A stretch of DNA of 64,000 nucleotides. Source: Salinarimonas sp. GTDB taxonomy: Bacteria > Pseudomonadota > Alphaproteobacteria > Rhizobiales > Beijerinckiaceae. The position numbers and the translations under genes were made by a program. The stretch is taken from positions 916,001-980,000 of the forward strand of contig NZ_CP157794.1 in the NCBI RefSeq assembly GCF_040111675.1, in the 5' to 3' direction. Each line of letters starts with the position of its first letter. Position 1 is the stretch's first letter. This document shows, piece by piece, positions 25,418-34,144 of the stretch. Below the pieces are notes generated by a model, which had not been told where the DNA came from, made no database searches, and worked only from the letters and a program-made list of their open reading frames with translations.

Positions 25418-26095
25418 TCACGCCGCGCCGCCGCCCTCCCGCTTCGCCGCGATCTCGGGCAGCGCCTCGCGCCAGACCTCGGCCGGCTGCGCGCCGGAGA
25501 CGCCGTAACGCTCGTCCAGGATGAAGAAGGGCACGCCCGTGATGCCGAGCGCCTGCGCCTGCGCCTCCTCCCGGCCGACGAGGGCGGAGAGCTCCGCGTC
25601 GGCGATGGCGAGGCGCGCCTGGTCCGGATCGAGGCCGGCGGCGGCGGCGCGCTCGATCAGCACGACGTCGTCCGCGAGGTCGGCGCCCTCGTGGAAATAC
25701 GCCTCGAACAGGCTCTGCGCGAGGGCGTGGTCGCGCCCGCTCGCGCCGGCGAAGGCGATCAGCATGTGCGCCTTGCGGGTGTTGGGCGTGCGCGCCTGCC
25801 GGTCGAAGCGGAAGGCGAGGCCCTCGTCCGCGCCGAGCCGGATCATCTCGGCATCGAGCGCGTCGGAGCGCTCCTTGCCCATCTTGGCGGCGCGATAGGC
25901 GGCGCGCTCCATGCCGGAGGCCGGCATGTCCGGGTTGAGCTCGAAGGGCCGCCAGGTGATCGCGAGCGGCACGCCGCTCTCGGCCGCGCCGCGCTCGAGC
26001 CGCGCCTTGCCGAGCCAGCACCAGGGGCAGATCACGTCCGAGACGACGGTGACGGCGAGCGGGGTCGTGTTCGGCGTCGTGTTCGGCGTCGCCAT
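25418..26095 (-). CDS. DsbA-family oxidoreductase (FrnE-like)
   Basis: The product is 225 residues from the ATG at 26095, with GGAGGC just upstream. A thioredoxin-fold active site CPWC (VSDVICPWCWLGKARLE) is near the N-terminus, followed by a helical insert and the cis-proline strand GITGVPFFILDERYGVSGAQ, typical of the FrnE-like subgroup. No signal peptide is present, so it is cytoplasmic and may act in redox repair or 2-hydroxychromene-carboxylate-isomerase-like chemistry. The N-terminus has a repeated NTTPNTTP. Confidence 0.88.
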   Translation of the reverse strand: MATPNTTPNTTPLAVTVVSDVICPWCWLGKARLERGAAESGVPLAITWRPFELNPDMPASGMERAAYRAAKMGKERSDALDAEMIRLGADEGLAFRFDRQARTPNTRKAHMLIAFAGASGRDHALAQSLFEAYFHEGADLADDVVLIERAAAAGLDPDQARLAIADAELSALVGREEAQAQALGITGVPFFILDERYGVSGAQPAEVWREALPEIAAKREGGGAA

Positions 26096-26256
26096 GGGAA
26101 GCCTCCTCTGTCGCGGGCGCGAGGCTAGCGTGATCGCCCGGCGGTGGCCAGCCGCCGCATCGTCCTTATCCGGAAGCGGCGACCGTGCGCTTGCGCGGGC
26201 GGGCGCGGCGCGCGACACGTCGCGGGCTCCTTCCACGAACCCGCCCGAGACGCCCG

Positions 26257-27675
26257 ATGAACAGACAGGATTATCGCCGCGAAGCCCACCGCGCCGCGGA
26301 TTGGTCGGCCGACTATCTCGAGACGGTCGAGAGCCTGCCGGTGCGGCCCTCCCTCGCGCCGGGCGCGGTCGCCGCGCGCCTGCCGGCCGCGCCGCCGGAG
26401 GAGGCCGAGCCGATGGACGCGATCTTCGCCGATCTCGACGCCGTCATCGTCCCCGGCATGACGCATTGGCAGCACCCACGCTTCTTCGCCTACTTCCCGG
26501 CGAACTCGAGCCCGCCCTCGGTGATCGCCGAGACGATCACCGCCACCATCGCCGCGCAATGCATGCTCTGGCAGACCTCGCCGGCGGCGACGGAGCTCGA
26601 GACGCGGGTGCTCGACTGGCTGCGCGGCATGATCGGGCTACCCGACGGCTTCCACGGCGTCATTCAGGATTCGGCGTCCGGCGCCACCCTCGCAGCGCTG
26701 CTCGCGGCGCGGGAGAAGGCGCTGTCCGGCGGCGGCAACCGCGACGGGCTCGCGGCGCACGCGCCGGTGCGGGTCTACGCCTCGGCGCACGCCCATTCCT
26801 CCATCGACAAGGCCGTGCGCATCGCCGGCATCGGCGACGCCAATCTCGTACGCGTGCCGGTGGCAGGCCCGCGTTTCGCCATGGACACGGCCGCCCTCGA
26901 GGCCGCGATCCTCGCCGACCGCGCGGCGGGCCTCGTCCCCGCGGCGATCGTCGCCTGCCTCGGCGGCACCAGCGTCGGCGCCTGCGACGACGTCGCGGCG
27001 GTGGCCGACGTCGCCGAGCGGCACGGGCTCTACCTCCACGTCGACGCGGCCTGGGCCGGCAGCGCCATGATCTGCCCGGAGTTCCGCGGCTTCATGGCGG
27101 GGGCGGAGCGGGCGGACAGCCTCGTGCTCAACCCGCACAAATGGCTGTTCACGAACTTCGACCTTTCGGCCCATTACGTGAAGGATCCGGCGGCCCTCAC
27201 CGACGCGCTGAGCCTCAAGCCGGACTACCTGCGCACGCTCGGCGCCGACGGGCAGGTCGACTACAGCGACTGGTCGGTCCCGCTGGGCCGCCGCTTCCGG
27301 GCGCTCAAGCTCTGGTTCGTCATCCGCGCCTACGGCGTCGCGCGCCTGCGCGAGATGATCCGCGCCCATGTCCGCCTCGCCGAGGAGATCGCCGGCTGGA
27401 TCGCGGATGCGCCCGATTTCGAGCTCGTCACCCCGCCGATGCTCTCGCTGTTCTCCTTCCGCTACGCCCCCGCCGGGGCGTCCGACCTCGACGCGCTCAA
27501 CGCTCGCCTGATCGAGCGCATCAACGCCGACGGGCGCATCTATCTGACCCAGACCCGCCACGAGGGCCGCTTCGTCATCCGCTTCCAGGTCGGCCAGACG
27601 ACGACGGAGCGCCGCCACGTCGCGGAGGCCTGGGCGGTGATCCGCGAGATCGCGCACGGGCTCGAAGCGGGCTGA
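26257..27675 (+). CDS. Pyridoxal-dependent aromatic amino acid decarboxylase
   Basis: The product is 472 residues, matching group II decarboxylases such as aromatic-L-amino-acid decarboxylase. Visible motifs are MTHWQHPRFFAYFP, the cofactor-contact DSASGATLAALLAARE, HVDAAWAGSAMICPEFR and the PLP lysine in LNPHKWLFTNFDLS. The C-terminal part is complete (GRFVIRFQVGQTTTERR). The likely substrates are tryptophan, DOPA or phenylalanine. The ATG at 26257 matches the family start MNRQDYRREAHRAADW. Confidence 0.92.
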   Translation: MNRQDYRREAHRAADWSADYLETVESLPVRPSLAPGAVAARLPAAPPEEAEPMDAIFADLDAVIVPGMTHWQHPRFFAYFPANSSPPSVIAETITATIAAQCMLWQTSPAATELETRVLDWLRGMIGLPDGFHGVIQDSASGATLAALLAAREKALSGGGNRDGLAAHAPVRVYASAHAHSSIDKAVRIAGIGDANLVRVPVAGPRFAMDTAALEAAILADRAAGLVPAAIVACLGGTSVGACDDVAAVADVAERHGLYLHVDAAWAGSAMICPEFRGFMAGAERADSLVLNPHKWLFTNFDLSAHYVKDPAALTDALSLKPDYLRTLGADGQVDYSDWSVPLGRRFRALKLWFVIRAYGVARLREMIRAHVRLAEEIAGWIADAPDFELVTPPMLSLFSFRYAPAGASDLDALNARLIERINADGRIYLTQTRHEGRFVIRFQVGQTTTERRHVAEAWAVIREIAHGLEAG

Positions 27676-27780
27676 ATCCAGCGCTGAAAGCGCGTCACCA
27701 CCGGTCTTCCCACGCTTCTCCCCACGGTCGCTCTCACGCGCCGCGCCGAGACCTCCGGCGCAGCAAAGGAGAGATCGACC

Positions 27781-29007
27781 ATGACGACCGCGACCCTCAC
27801 CCCCGCCTCCCTCGTTCCCGCGCCCATCGGCGCGGCGCGCGCCGGGCGCTCCCTCGTGCCGAAGGCCGCCCTCGCCGTCGGGCTCGGCTTCGGCGCCGTC
27901 TCGAGCCTGTCCGTGTTCATGGGCCCGCTCGAGGCGGCCTTCGGCTGGTCGCGCGCCGACCTGTCGATGGGCTACACCCTGCTCACGCTCGGCATGGCCG
28001 GCGGCGGGCTGCTCTGGGGCGCGCTCGCCGACACGCGCCATCTGCCGCGCATCCTCGTCGGCGGCGCCGCCGGGCTCGGGCTCGGCCTCGCCCTCGCGAG
28101 CCGCGTCGAGAGCGTTCTCGCCTATTGGGCGATCGCCGCCGGCATCGGCCTTCTCGGCTTCGGCGCGCTCTACGTGCCGCTCTGCGCCGTCGTCGGCGCG
28201 CGGGCGGGGGCGAAGCGCGGGCTGGCGCTCGGCCTCGTCACCGCCGGCGGCGCGGTGGGGCAGGGCGTGCTTCCCGTCGTCGCCGAGCGGCTGATCGCCC
28301 TCGCCGGCTGGCGCGAGGCCTTCCTCGTGCTGGGCCTCGCGATCGTCGCCCTGCTCGTGCCGGCCATGGCCACGATCGCCCCGCCGCCGGAGCGGTCGAG
28401 ACCGCTCGTGCCGCCCGACGGCGCCGCAGCCGCCGCACCCTCCGCGGCGCCGGCGACGATCTGGCTCTCGGCCGCGGCGTTCTTCTGCTGCGCCTGCATG
28501 GCCGTGCCGCTGGTCCACCTCGTCTCGCTGACCTGCGCGGCGGGCTACGCGCCGGCGACCGGCGCCGGCCTCGTCTCGCTCGTCATGCTCACCGGCGCCG
28601 CGAGCCGCATCGGCATCGGCGCGCTCGCCGATCGCGTGGGCGGTCTCGCGACCTATCTCGGCGCGGGCGTCCTGCAGACGGGCAGCGTCCTGTTCTTCGC
28701 CACCAGCGGCTCGCTCGCGATCCTGGCGCCAGTGGGGATCGTCTTCGGGATGGGCTTCGCCGGCACCATGACGAGCCTCCTCGTCCTCGTGCGCGAGAGC
28801 GTGCCGGCGGCGGCGGTCGGGCGCACGACCGGGATCACCGGCGTCTTCGCCTGGCTCGGCATGGGCGCCGGCGGCGCCCTCGGCGGGATCGTCCACGACG
28901 CCACCGGCGGCTATCTCGCCGCCTTCGCGCTCGCCGCCGTGGCGGGCGCGATCAACGTCGCGATCCTCCTCGGCTTCGGCCTCGCCCGGCGGCGCGGCGC
29001 GCTCTGA
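27781..29007 (+). CDS. MFS transporter
   Basis: The product is 408 residues with about twelve hydrophobic segments in two halves joined by a Pro/Ala-rich loop (residues about 200-220). The segment AFGWSRADLSMGYTLLTLG near the N-terminus is typical of the monocarboxylate/oxalate-formate-like MFS group. AAGGAG lies upstream of the ATG. It lies 105 bases after the decarboxylase and 134 bases before the OsmC gene, all in one direction. Confidence 0.88.
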   Translation: MTTATLTPASLVPAPIGAARAGRSLVPKAALAVGLGFGAVSSLSVFMGPLEAAFGWSRADLSMGYTLLTLGMAGGGLLWGALADTRHLPRILVGGAAGLGLGLALASRVESVLAYWAIAAGIGLLGFGALYVPLCAVVGARAGAKRGLALGLVTAGGAVGQGVLPVVAERLIALAGWREAFLVLGLAIVALLVPAMATIAPPPERSRPLVPPDGAAAAAPSAAPATIWLSAAAFFCCACMAVPLVHLVSLTCAAGYAPATGAGLVSLVMLTGAASRIGIGALADRVGGLATYLGAGVLQTGSVLFFATSGSLAILAPVGIVFGMGFAGTMTSLLVLVRESVPAAAVGRTTGITGVFAWLGMGAGGALGGIVHDATGGYLAAFALAAVAGAINVAILLGFGLARRRGAL

Positions 29008-29141
29008 GCGCGCCCGATTTCCACGCTCCGGGCCCCTCTTCCAACCCCCGTTCCCACTGCGGCTCACACGCTGCGGGCCGAGAAGAGGGACGTCGGCGGC
29101 GCGATGGTCGCGCCGCCCGCTTCACCGAAGGAACAGCACCC

Positions 29142-29738
29142 ATGACCGCCACGACCAACCCCGCCCCGAAGGCTCCGCCGGTCCCCCGCAACGGCGTCGA
29201 CACGCCGACCCTGTTCGCGACGATCGGCGTGGTGAAGGACCAGCCCGCGCTCGCGCAGTTCCAGTTCCGCGCGCAGAGCCGCTGGGTCTCCGGCACCCAC
29301 TCGCAGACGACGTTCTCGGGCTTCTCCGGCGCCGGCGGCGCGCACGAGCACAAGTTCGTCACGACGGCGCATGCCGACCATCCGGCCGTGCTCACCGGCA
29401 CGGACGAGGGCCCGACCCCGGTCGAGTGGCTGCTGCACGCGCTCGCCGCCTGCCTCACCGCCGGCATCGCCAACGTCGCCGCCGCCCGGGGCGTGACGCT
29501 CTACGAGGTCACCTCGACGGTGGAGGGCGACATCGACCTGCAGGGCATCCTCGGCCTCTCCACGCAAGTCCGCAACGGCTACCAGGGCATCCGCGCCTCC
29601 TTCTCGATCAAGGGCGACGCCTCGCCCGAGACGCTGGAGGGCATCGTGCGCCAGAGCCAGGCCCGCTCGGCCGTCTACGACTTGCTCACCAACGGGGTGC
29701 CCGTCTCCGTCTCGGTCGAGACCGGCAGCGCCCAGTGA
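29142..29738 (+). CDS. OsmC-family protein
   Basis: The product is 198 residues from the ATG at 29142, behind GAAGGAA. It shows the OsmC fold pattern: an N-terminal beta region, the motif GPTPVEWLLHALAACLTAGIANVAAARG with the redox cysteine in AAC, and a C-terminal EGIVRQSQARSAVYDLLTNGVPVSV. The second cysteine typical of organic-hydroperoxide reductases is not obvious, and here it is replaced by Ser in the RQSQARSAV segment (usual form CPV), so peroxidase activity may be altered or absent. It is followed by two flavoproteins. Confidence 0.88.
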   Translation: MTATTNPAPKAPPVPRNGVDTPTLFATIGVVKDQPALAQFQFRAQSRWVSGTHSQTTFSGFSGAGGAHEHKFVTTAHADHPAVLTGTDEGPTPVEWLLHALAACLTAGIANVAAARGVTLYEVTSTVEGDIDLQGILGLSTQVRNGYQGIRASFSIKGDASPETLEGIVRQSQARSAVYDLLTNGVPVSVSVETGSAQ

Positions 29739-29826
29739 TCACGTGACCCCTCGCGAGCGGCCGCCGGCGCGCGCTGTCGCGCCCGGCGGCCCGCCGCGCG
29801 CCCTCTCTTTCCCAAGGACGAGACCC

Positions 29827-31059
29827 ATGACCCGCACGGACGTGCTCGTGATCGGGGCGGGCCAGGCCGGCCTCGCGACGAGCCGCGCCCTCGCCGACAG
29901 CGGCATCGACCACGTGCTCCTCGAGCGGGGCCGGGTCGCCGAGCGCTGGCGGTCCGAACGCCGGCCCTCGCTCACGCTGCTCACCCCGAACTGGATGAAC
30001 CGCCTCCCGGGCGACGCGCGCCCGCTCTCCGATCCGGACGGCTTCATGAGCGCCCCCGATCTCGTCGCCCGCCTCGACGCCTATGCGGCGCGGACCGCAG
30101 CCCCGATCGTGACCGGCGCCGCGGTGACCGCGCTCGAGCCGGCGCCCGGCGGCGGCTACGTCGCGCGGACCACGGCGGGAGAGTGGCGCGCCCGCGCCGT
30201 GGTGATCGCCACCGGCGCCTGCGACGCCCCGTGCGTTCCGGATCTCGCCGCCCGCCTGCCGGCGGACGTCGCGCGGATCGCGGCGCAGGACTATCGTAGC
30301 CCCGCCGACGTCGCCGCGGGCGGCGTCCTCGTGGTCGGCGCCTCGTCCTCGGGGCTGCAGATCGCCGACGAGCTCGCCCGCGCGGGCCGGGACGTGACGC
30401 TCTGCGTCGGCGGCCACACCCGCGTTCCGCGCACCTATCGCGGGCGCGACGTGTTCTGGTGGCTCGACCGCGCCGGCATTCTCGACGAGCCGGCGGAGGG
30501 CCGCGCCGACATCGCCCGGCTGCGCCGCCAGCCGTCTTTGCAGCTCGTCGGCCGTCCGGGCCGCTTCGACCTCGGCACGGCGCAGGCGAACGGCGTGCGC
30601 CTCCTCGGACGGCTGCTCGACGCCGACGGCGCGCGCCTCTCGCTGGCGCAGGACCTCGCAGCGCGGATGGCCGATGCCGACCGCCGCCTCACGCGGCTCC
30701 TCGAGCGCTTCGATGCCGCCGCGCCCGGGCTCGGCGTCGACGGCGCGCCCGAAAGCGTCGCCCCGCTCGCCGCGCCGGACGCGCCCGCGACCCTCGATCT
30801 GCGCGCGGCCGGAATCCGAACGGTCGTGTGGGCGATCGGCTACCGCCGATCCTATCCGTGGCTGCGCGTCCCCGTCCTCGATGGGGACGGCGAGATCGCG
30901 CAGGAGGGCGGCATCACCGCCGCGCCCGGGCTCGTTGCGCTCGGCCTGCGCTTCATGCGGGCGCGGCGCTCGAACTTCATCGACGGCTGCGGCCGGGACG
31001 CCGCCGCCCTCCTCCCGCACATCCTCGCCCACCTCGGCGCCGCGCGCGCCGCCGCCTGA
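29827..31059 (+). CDS. Flavin-containing monooxygenase-like protein
   Basis: The product is 410 residues. The FAD motif VLVIGAGQAGLATSRAL is near the N-terminus, a second dinucleotide motif VLVVGASSSGLQIADELA is at about residue 170, and the ATG motif is VVIATGACDAP. This matches the CzcO/FMO group of NAD(P)H-dependent oxidoreductases that hydroxylate or oxidise small substrates. The next flavoprotein starts 12 bases later, so they are cotranscribed. Confidence 0.87.
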   Translation: MTRTDVLVIGAGQAGLATSRALADSGIDHVLLERGRVAERWRSERRPSLTLLTPNWMNRLPGDARPLSDPDGFMSAPDLVARLDAYAARTAAPIVTGAAVTALEPAPGGGYVARTTAGEWRARAVVIATGACDAPCVPDLAARLPADVARIAAQDYRSPADVAAGGVLVVGASSSGLQIADELARAGRDVTLCVGGHTRVPRTYRGRDVFWWLDRAGILDEPAEGRADIARLRRQPSLQLVGRPGRFDLGTAQANGVRLLGRLLDADGARLSLAQDLAARMADADRRLTRLLERFDAAAPGLGVDGAPESVAPLAAPDAPATLDLRAAGIRTVVWAIGYRRSYPWLRVPVLDGDGEIAQEGGITAAPGLVALGLRFMRARRSNFIDGCGRDAAALLPHILAHLGAARAAA

Positions 31060-31071
31060 AGGACGACGACC

Positions 31072-32253
31072 ATGAGCTTCGTTCAGCCCCCTCGTTACGA
31101 CGTCGCCATCGTCGGCGCGCGCTGCGCCGGCGCCTTCCTCGCGACGCTCCTCGCCCGCGCCGGGCTCTCCGTCGCCGTGCTCGACAAGGCGCCGGCGGGG
31201 ACCGACACGCTCTCCACCCACGCGCTGATGCGCGGCGGCGTGATCCAGCTCGCCCGCCACGGCCTGCTGGAGGCGGTCGTGGCCGCCGGTACGCCGCCGG
31301 TGACGCAGACCACCTTCGTCTACGGCGCGGACGCGATCACCGTGCCGATGAAGCCGCAGGCCGGCACCGACGCGCTCTACGCCCCGCGGCGCACCGTGCT
31401 CGACCCGATCCTGCAGGGCGCCGCGCGCGAGGCCGGGGCGCGCATGCTGTTCGGCCATCTCGTCACCGGCCTCACCCGCGCGCCGAGCGGGCGGGTGGAC
31501 GGCCTCGTCGCCCGCAATCCGGCGGGGGAGGCGGTGCGCATCGCGGCCGACCTCGTCGTCGGCGCCGACGGCGTGCGCTCGCGCCTCGCCCACGCCGTCG
31601 GCGCGCGGACGCTGCGGGCGAGCGAGGCGGCGACGGCGACGCTGTTCGGCTACCTTCCCGGCGTGAACGGGCCGGGCTACCGCTGGCATTTCGCGCCGGG
31701 CGCCGCCGCGGGCCTGATCCCGACGAACGACGCGGCGCTGCTCTTCGCCACCACCTCCGCGGCGCGCTTCCGGTCGGCGTTCGGCGGCGACGCCGCGCGG
31801 GCCTTCCCCGCGCTGCTCGACGCGCTCTCGCCGGATTACGGCGCGCTCGTCGCGGCGGCGGGCATGCAGGGGAAGCTGCGCGCCTTCGGCGGCATTCCGG
31901 GCCATCTGCGCCAAGGTTTCGGCCCCGGCTGGGCGCTCGTCGGCGATGCGGGCTTCTTCCGCGATCCGCTCACCGCGCACGGCATCACCGACGCGCTGAT
32001 CCACGCCGATCTCCTCGCCGAGGCCATCCTCGGCGGCGGCGGCCCGGCTCCCCTGCGCCGGTTCCAGGAGGCCCGCGACGCGCTGGCGCTCCCGATCCTC
32101 GAGGCGACCGAGGCGATCGCCTCCTTCGCCTGGGACCTCGAGGCGATCCAGGAGCACCATGCCGCGCTCAACCGCGCCATGAAGGCCGAGAACGCCGTCC
32201 TCGCCGCCCGCGCCCCCCTCGTCGCCCCGGCCCCGCTGCGCCTGAGCGCGTGA
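31072..32253 (+). CDS. FAD-dependent monooxygenase/geranylgeranyl-reductase-like protein
   Basis: The product is 393 residues with the FAD-binding VAIVGARCAGAFLATLLARAG, the GADGVRSRLA motif at about residue 165 and GWALVGDAGFFRDPLTAHGI at about residue 290, the order of group A flavin monooxygenases and related reductases. The C-terminal helix bundle is complete. It is the last gene of the OsmC-flavoprotein run and is followed by a perfect GC palindrome. Confidence 0.87.
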   Translation: MSFVQPPRYDVAIVGARCAGAFLATLLARAGLSVAVLDKAPAGTDTLSTHALMRGGVIQLARHGLLEAVVAAGTPPVTQTTFVYGADAITVPMKPQAGTDALYAPRRTVLDPILQGAAREAGARMLFGHLVTGLTRAPSGRVDGLVARNPAGEAVRIAADLVVGADGVRSRLAHAVGARTLRASEAATATLFGYLPGVNGPGYRWHFAPGAAAGLIPTNDAALLFATTSAARFRSAFGGDAARAFPALLDALSPDYGALVAAAGMQGKLRAFGGIPGHLRQGFGPGWALVGDAGFFRDPLTAHGITDALIHADLLAEAILGGGGPAPLRRFQEARDALALPILEATEAIASFAWDLEAIQEHHAALNRAMKAENAVLAARAPLVAPAPLRLSA

Positions 32254-32260
32254 GGGGACG

Positions 32261-32284
32261 ACGGCGGGCCCGCGGGCCCGCCGT
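32261..32284 (+). terminator. Perfect 24-bp GC palindrome after the flavoprotein operon
   Basis: ACGGCGGGCCCG at 32261-32272 is followed directly by its exact reverse complement to 32284, 8 bases after the upstream stop codon. There is no T-run. It probably marks the transcript end or protects it. Confidence 0.5.
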
Positions 32285-32376
32285 CCTCCGATCCTCAGGA
32301 AAACCCTCCCCTTGCGTCCGGGCGCGAGTCGCGGCATCAGAACAGACGTGGAACATGAGGCCGAGGAGGGCGGGTG

Positions 32377-32604
32377 ATGGTGGTGCGCAGGCGGGTGTTC
32401 GGCGAGGCCGAGCAGGCGGAGCTGCTGGGGACGCTGGCGGAGGCGCGCAAGGCGCTGGTGCGGGCCGCGGAGGGCCTGCCCCGGCGCTCCGTCGCCCGCG
32501 CCGGCGCCGATCAGGTCGTCGCCAACATCGACGAGCTCGCCTTCCTGCTCACCGGCTCCCGCGAGCATTTCTGGGAGCCGCAGCACGCCACGCCCGGGGA
32601 GTGA
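32377..32604 (+). CDS. Small hypothetical protein
   Basis: The product is 75 residues from the ATG at 32377, with GAGGAGGG at 32363-32370; a GTG lies one codon upstream. It is helical and charged (FGEAEQAELLGTLAEARKAL, then ANIDELAFLLTGSREHFWEP). No family is recognised. Its 3' end overlaps the convergent small gene on the other strand by 56 bases. Confidence 0.55.
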   Translation: MVVRRRVFGEAEQAELLGTLAEARKALVRAAEGLPRRSVARAGADQVVANIDELAFLLTGSREHFWEPQHATPGE

Positions 32605-32824
32605 GGGCACGGACGAGCCGCGCGGGCATGCGGACGGCCGCCCCGAGGAGCGCCTGCAGGTAGAGCGCGCGCACACCGCCGGCCGCGCGCTGCAGCGCCA
32701 TGCGGTCGACCTCGGCCGCATCCTCGATCCGCCGGTCGAGACCCTCGCCGGCGAGCGCCTCCTCGAACAGCCGGCGACCTCGCGTCTCGAGCTCGCTCCA
32801 GGTCCAATCGCGATCGGGCTTCAT
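32549..32824 (-). CDS. Small hypothetical protein overlapping its convergent neighbour
   Basis: The product is 91 residues, and GGAGG precedes the ATG at 32824 at a good distance. It begins MKPDRDWTWSELETRGRRLF and is rich in Ala, Arg and Leu. The overlap with the + strand small gene means at least the end of one of the two could be a shadow. I judge both plausible because both have strong ribosome-binding sites. Confidence 0.45.
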   Translation of the reverse strand: MKPDRDWTWSELETRGRRLFEEALAGEGLDRRIEDAAEVDRMALQRAAGGVRALYLQALLGAAVRMPARLVRALTPRAWRAAAPRNARGSR

Positions 32825-33041
32825 GACGGTCGCCTCCGTGACGCCCCCGAACGATCACGATGAGCCCTCGAAGCGCCGTGCGCCTCGCCCGATCGGGGGA
32901 GGCCGTATCCAAAGCTTCGGTGGAGGAAGACGAGCGGCTCGCACCGACCGGCGGACGCCGACCGCGCTCACCCGATCGGGCGAGGACGCCGCCGGCGAAA
33001 GGCTTCATCGTCGATCTCCGACAGACCGCAGGGGATCCTCG

Positions 33042-33416
33042 ATGATGCTCGCAGCCGCCAAGGTGCTCGCCTGCTTCGCGCTCGGAGACGCGGCCGTCGC
33101 GCTCTCCGGCCTGCCGGTGCCGGGCGCCGCCATCGGTCTCCTGGCGCTGCTCGCGAGCTTCGCCCCGACCGGCGGGCCCGATCCCGAGACGGCGGCCCTG
33201 TTCGACCGGGTGGTGGCGCATGCGCCGGTCCTGTTCGTGCCGGCCGGCGCCGGCCTGTTCGCCGATCCGGCGCTGCTCGGGGCCAACGCGGCGCTGCTCG
33301 TTCTCGCGGTCGCCGCGGGGACGCTGGTCACCCTGGCGGTGACCGGCGCCGCCGCGACCCTCGCCATCGCCGCGTTCGCGCGCCGCGGGCGCCACGTCGC
33401 GGAGCCGGGGCCGTGA
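33042..33416 (+). CDS. LrgA/CidA-like membrane protein
   Basis: The product is 124 residues with four hydrophobic segments. It contains the family patterns LPVPGAAIGLLALLASF and LFDRVVAHAPVLFVPAGAGLFADP. CidA/LrgA proteins are holin-like and are proposed to control murein hydrolase export or carboxylate transport. Its stop overlaps the GTG of the LrgB gene. The upstream 217-base gap holds two palindromic CCCGATCGGG sites at about 32888 and 32971 that could be regulator binding sites. Confidence 0.85.
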   Translation: MMLAAAKVLACFALGDAAVALSGLPVPGAAIGLLALLASFAPTGGPDPETAALFDRVVAHAPVLFVPAGAGLFADPALLGANAALLVLAVAAGTLVTLAVTGAAATLAIAAFARRGRHVAEPGP

Positions 33417-34120
33417 GCGCCTTCCGGGACGCCGTCCTCGCGGCGCCCTTCGCCGGCGCGGCGTTGACGCTCGCGCTCTACGCCTTGGCGTGCCGGCTGC
33501 ATCTGCGGCTCGGACGACCGCTCTGGGCCCACCCGGTCCTCGTCGCCGTTCTTTCCGTGACGCTCGTCCTGCTGGGGCTCGGCGCGCCCTACGACGCCTA
33601 TTTCGCCACGGCGGAGCCGCTGCACCTCGCGCTCGGGCCGCTTCTGGTCCTGCTCGCCGTGCCGCTCTGCCGGCATCTGCCGGACATCCGCGCGGCGGCG
33701 CCGACGGTCGGCCTGGCGCTGACCGCCGGCTGCGCCGTCGCGCTCGCCGGGCACGTCCTGCTCGCCCGCGCCCTCGCCGCCGAGCACGCCGTCGCGGCCT
33801 CGATCCTGCCGCGCTCGATCACGACGGCGGCGGCGGTGGGCGTGGCGGAAGGGCTCGGCGGCTCGGCGCCGCTCGCCGCGGCGCTGGTGATCGCGACCGG
33901 CATCTTCGGCGCCGTTGTCGGCCCCGCGGTGCTGGGTGTCCTGCGCATCCGCGATCACCGGGCGCAGGGGCTCGCGCTCGGCGTCGCGGCGCACGTCATC
34001 GGCACGGTGCGCGCCTTCCAGATCTCGCCGCAGGCCGGCGCCTTCGCCGGCATCGGGATGGTGCTGAACGCGTTCCTCACCATCGTGCTCGCGCCGTTCG
34101 CGATCGCGTTTCTCCGCTGA
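33413..34120 (+). CDS. LrgB/CidB-family membrane protein
   Basis: The product is 235 residues. The GTG start at 33413 overlaps the previous TGA (GTGA). Multiple hydrophobic helices and the family core ILPRSITTAAAVGVAEGLGG, IFGAVVGPAVLGVLRIRD and HVIGTVRAFQ are clear. It is the partner of the LrgA-like protein in the inner membrane and is the last gene before a convergent amidohydrolase. Confidence 0.92.
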   Translation: MSAFRDAVLAAPFAGAALTLALYALACRLHLRLGRPLWAHPVLVAVLSVTLVLLGLGAPYDAYFATAEPLHLALGPLLVLLAVPLCRHLPDIRAAAPTVGLALTAGCAVALAGHVLLARALAAEHAVAASILPRSITTAAAVGVAEGLGGSAPLAAALVIATGIFGAVVGPAVLGVLRIRDHRAQGLALGVAAHVIGTVRAFQISPQAGAFAGIGMVLNAFLTIVLAPFAIAFLR

Positions 34121-34144
34121 CCGCGTCGCCGAGCCGGAGGCGCC

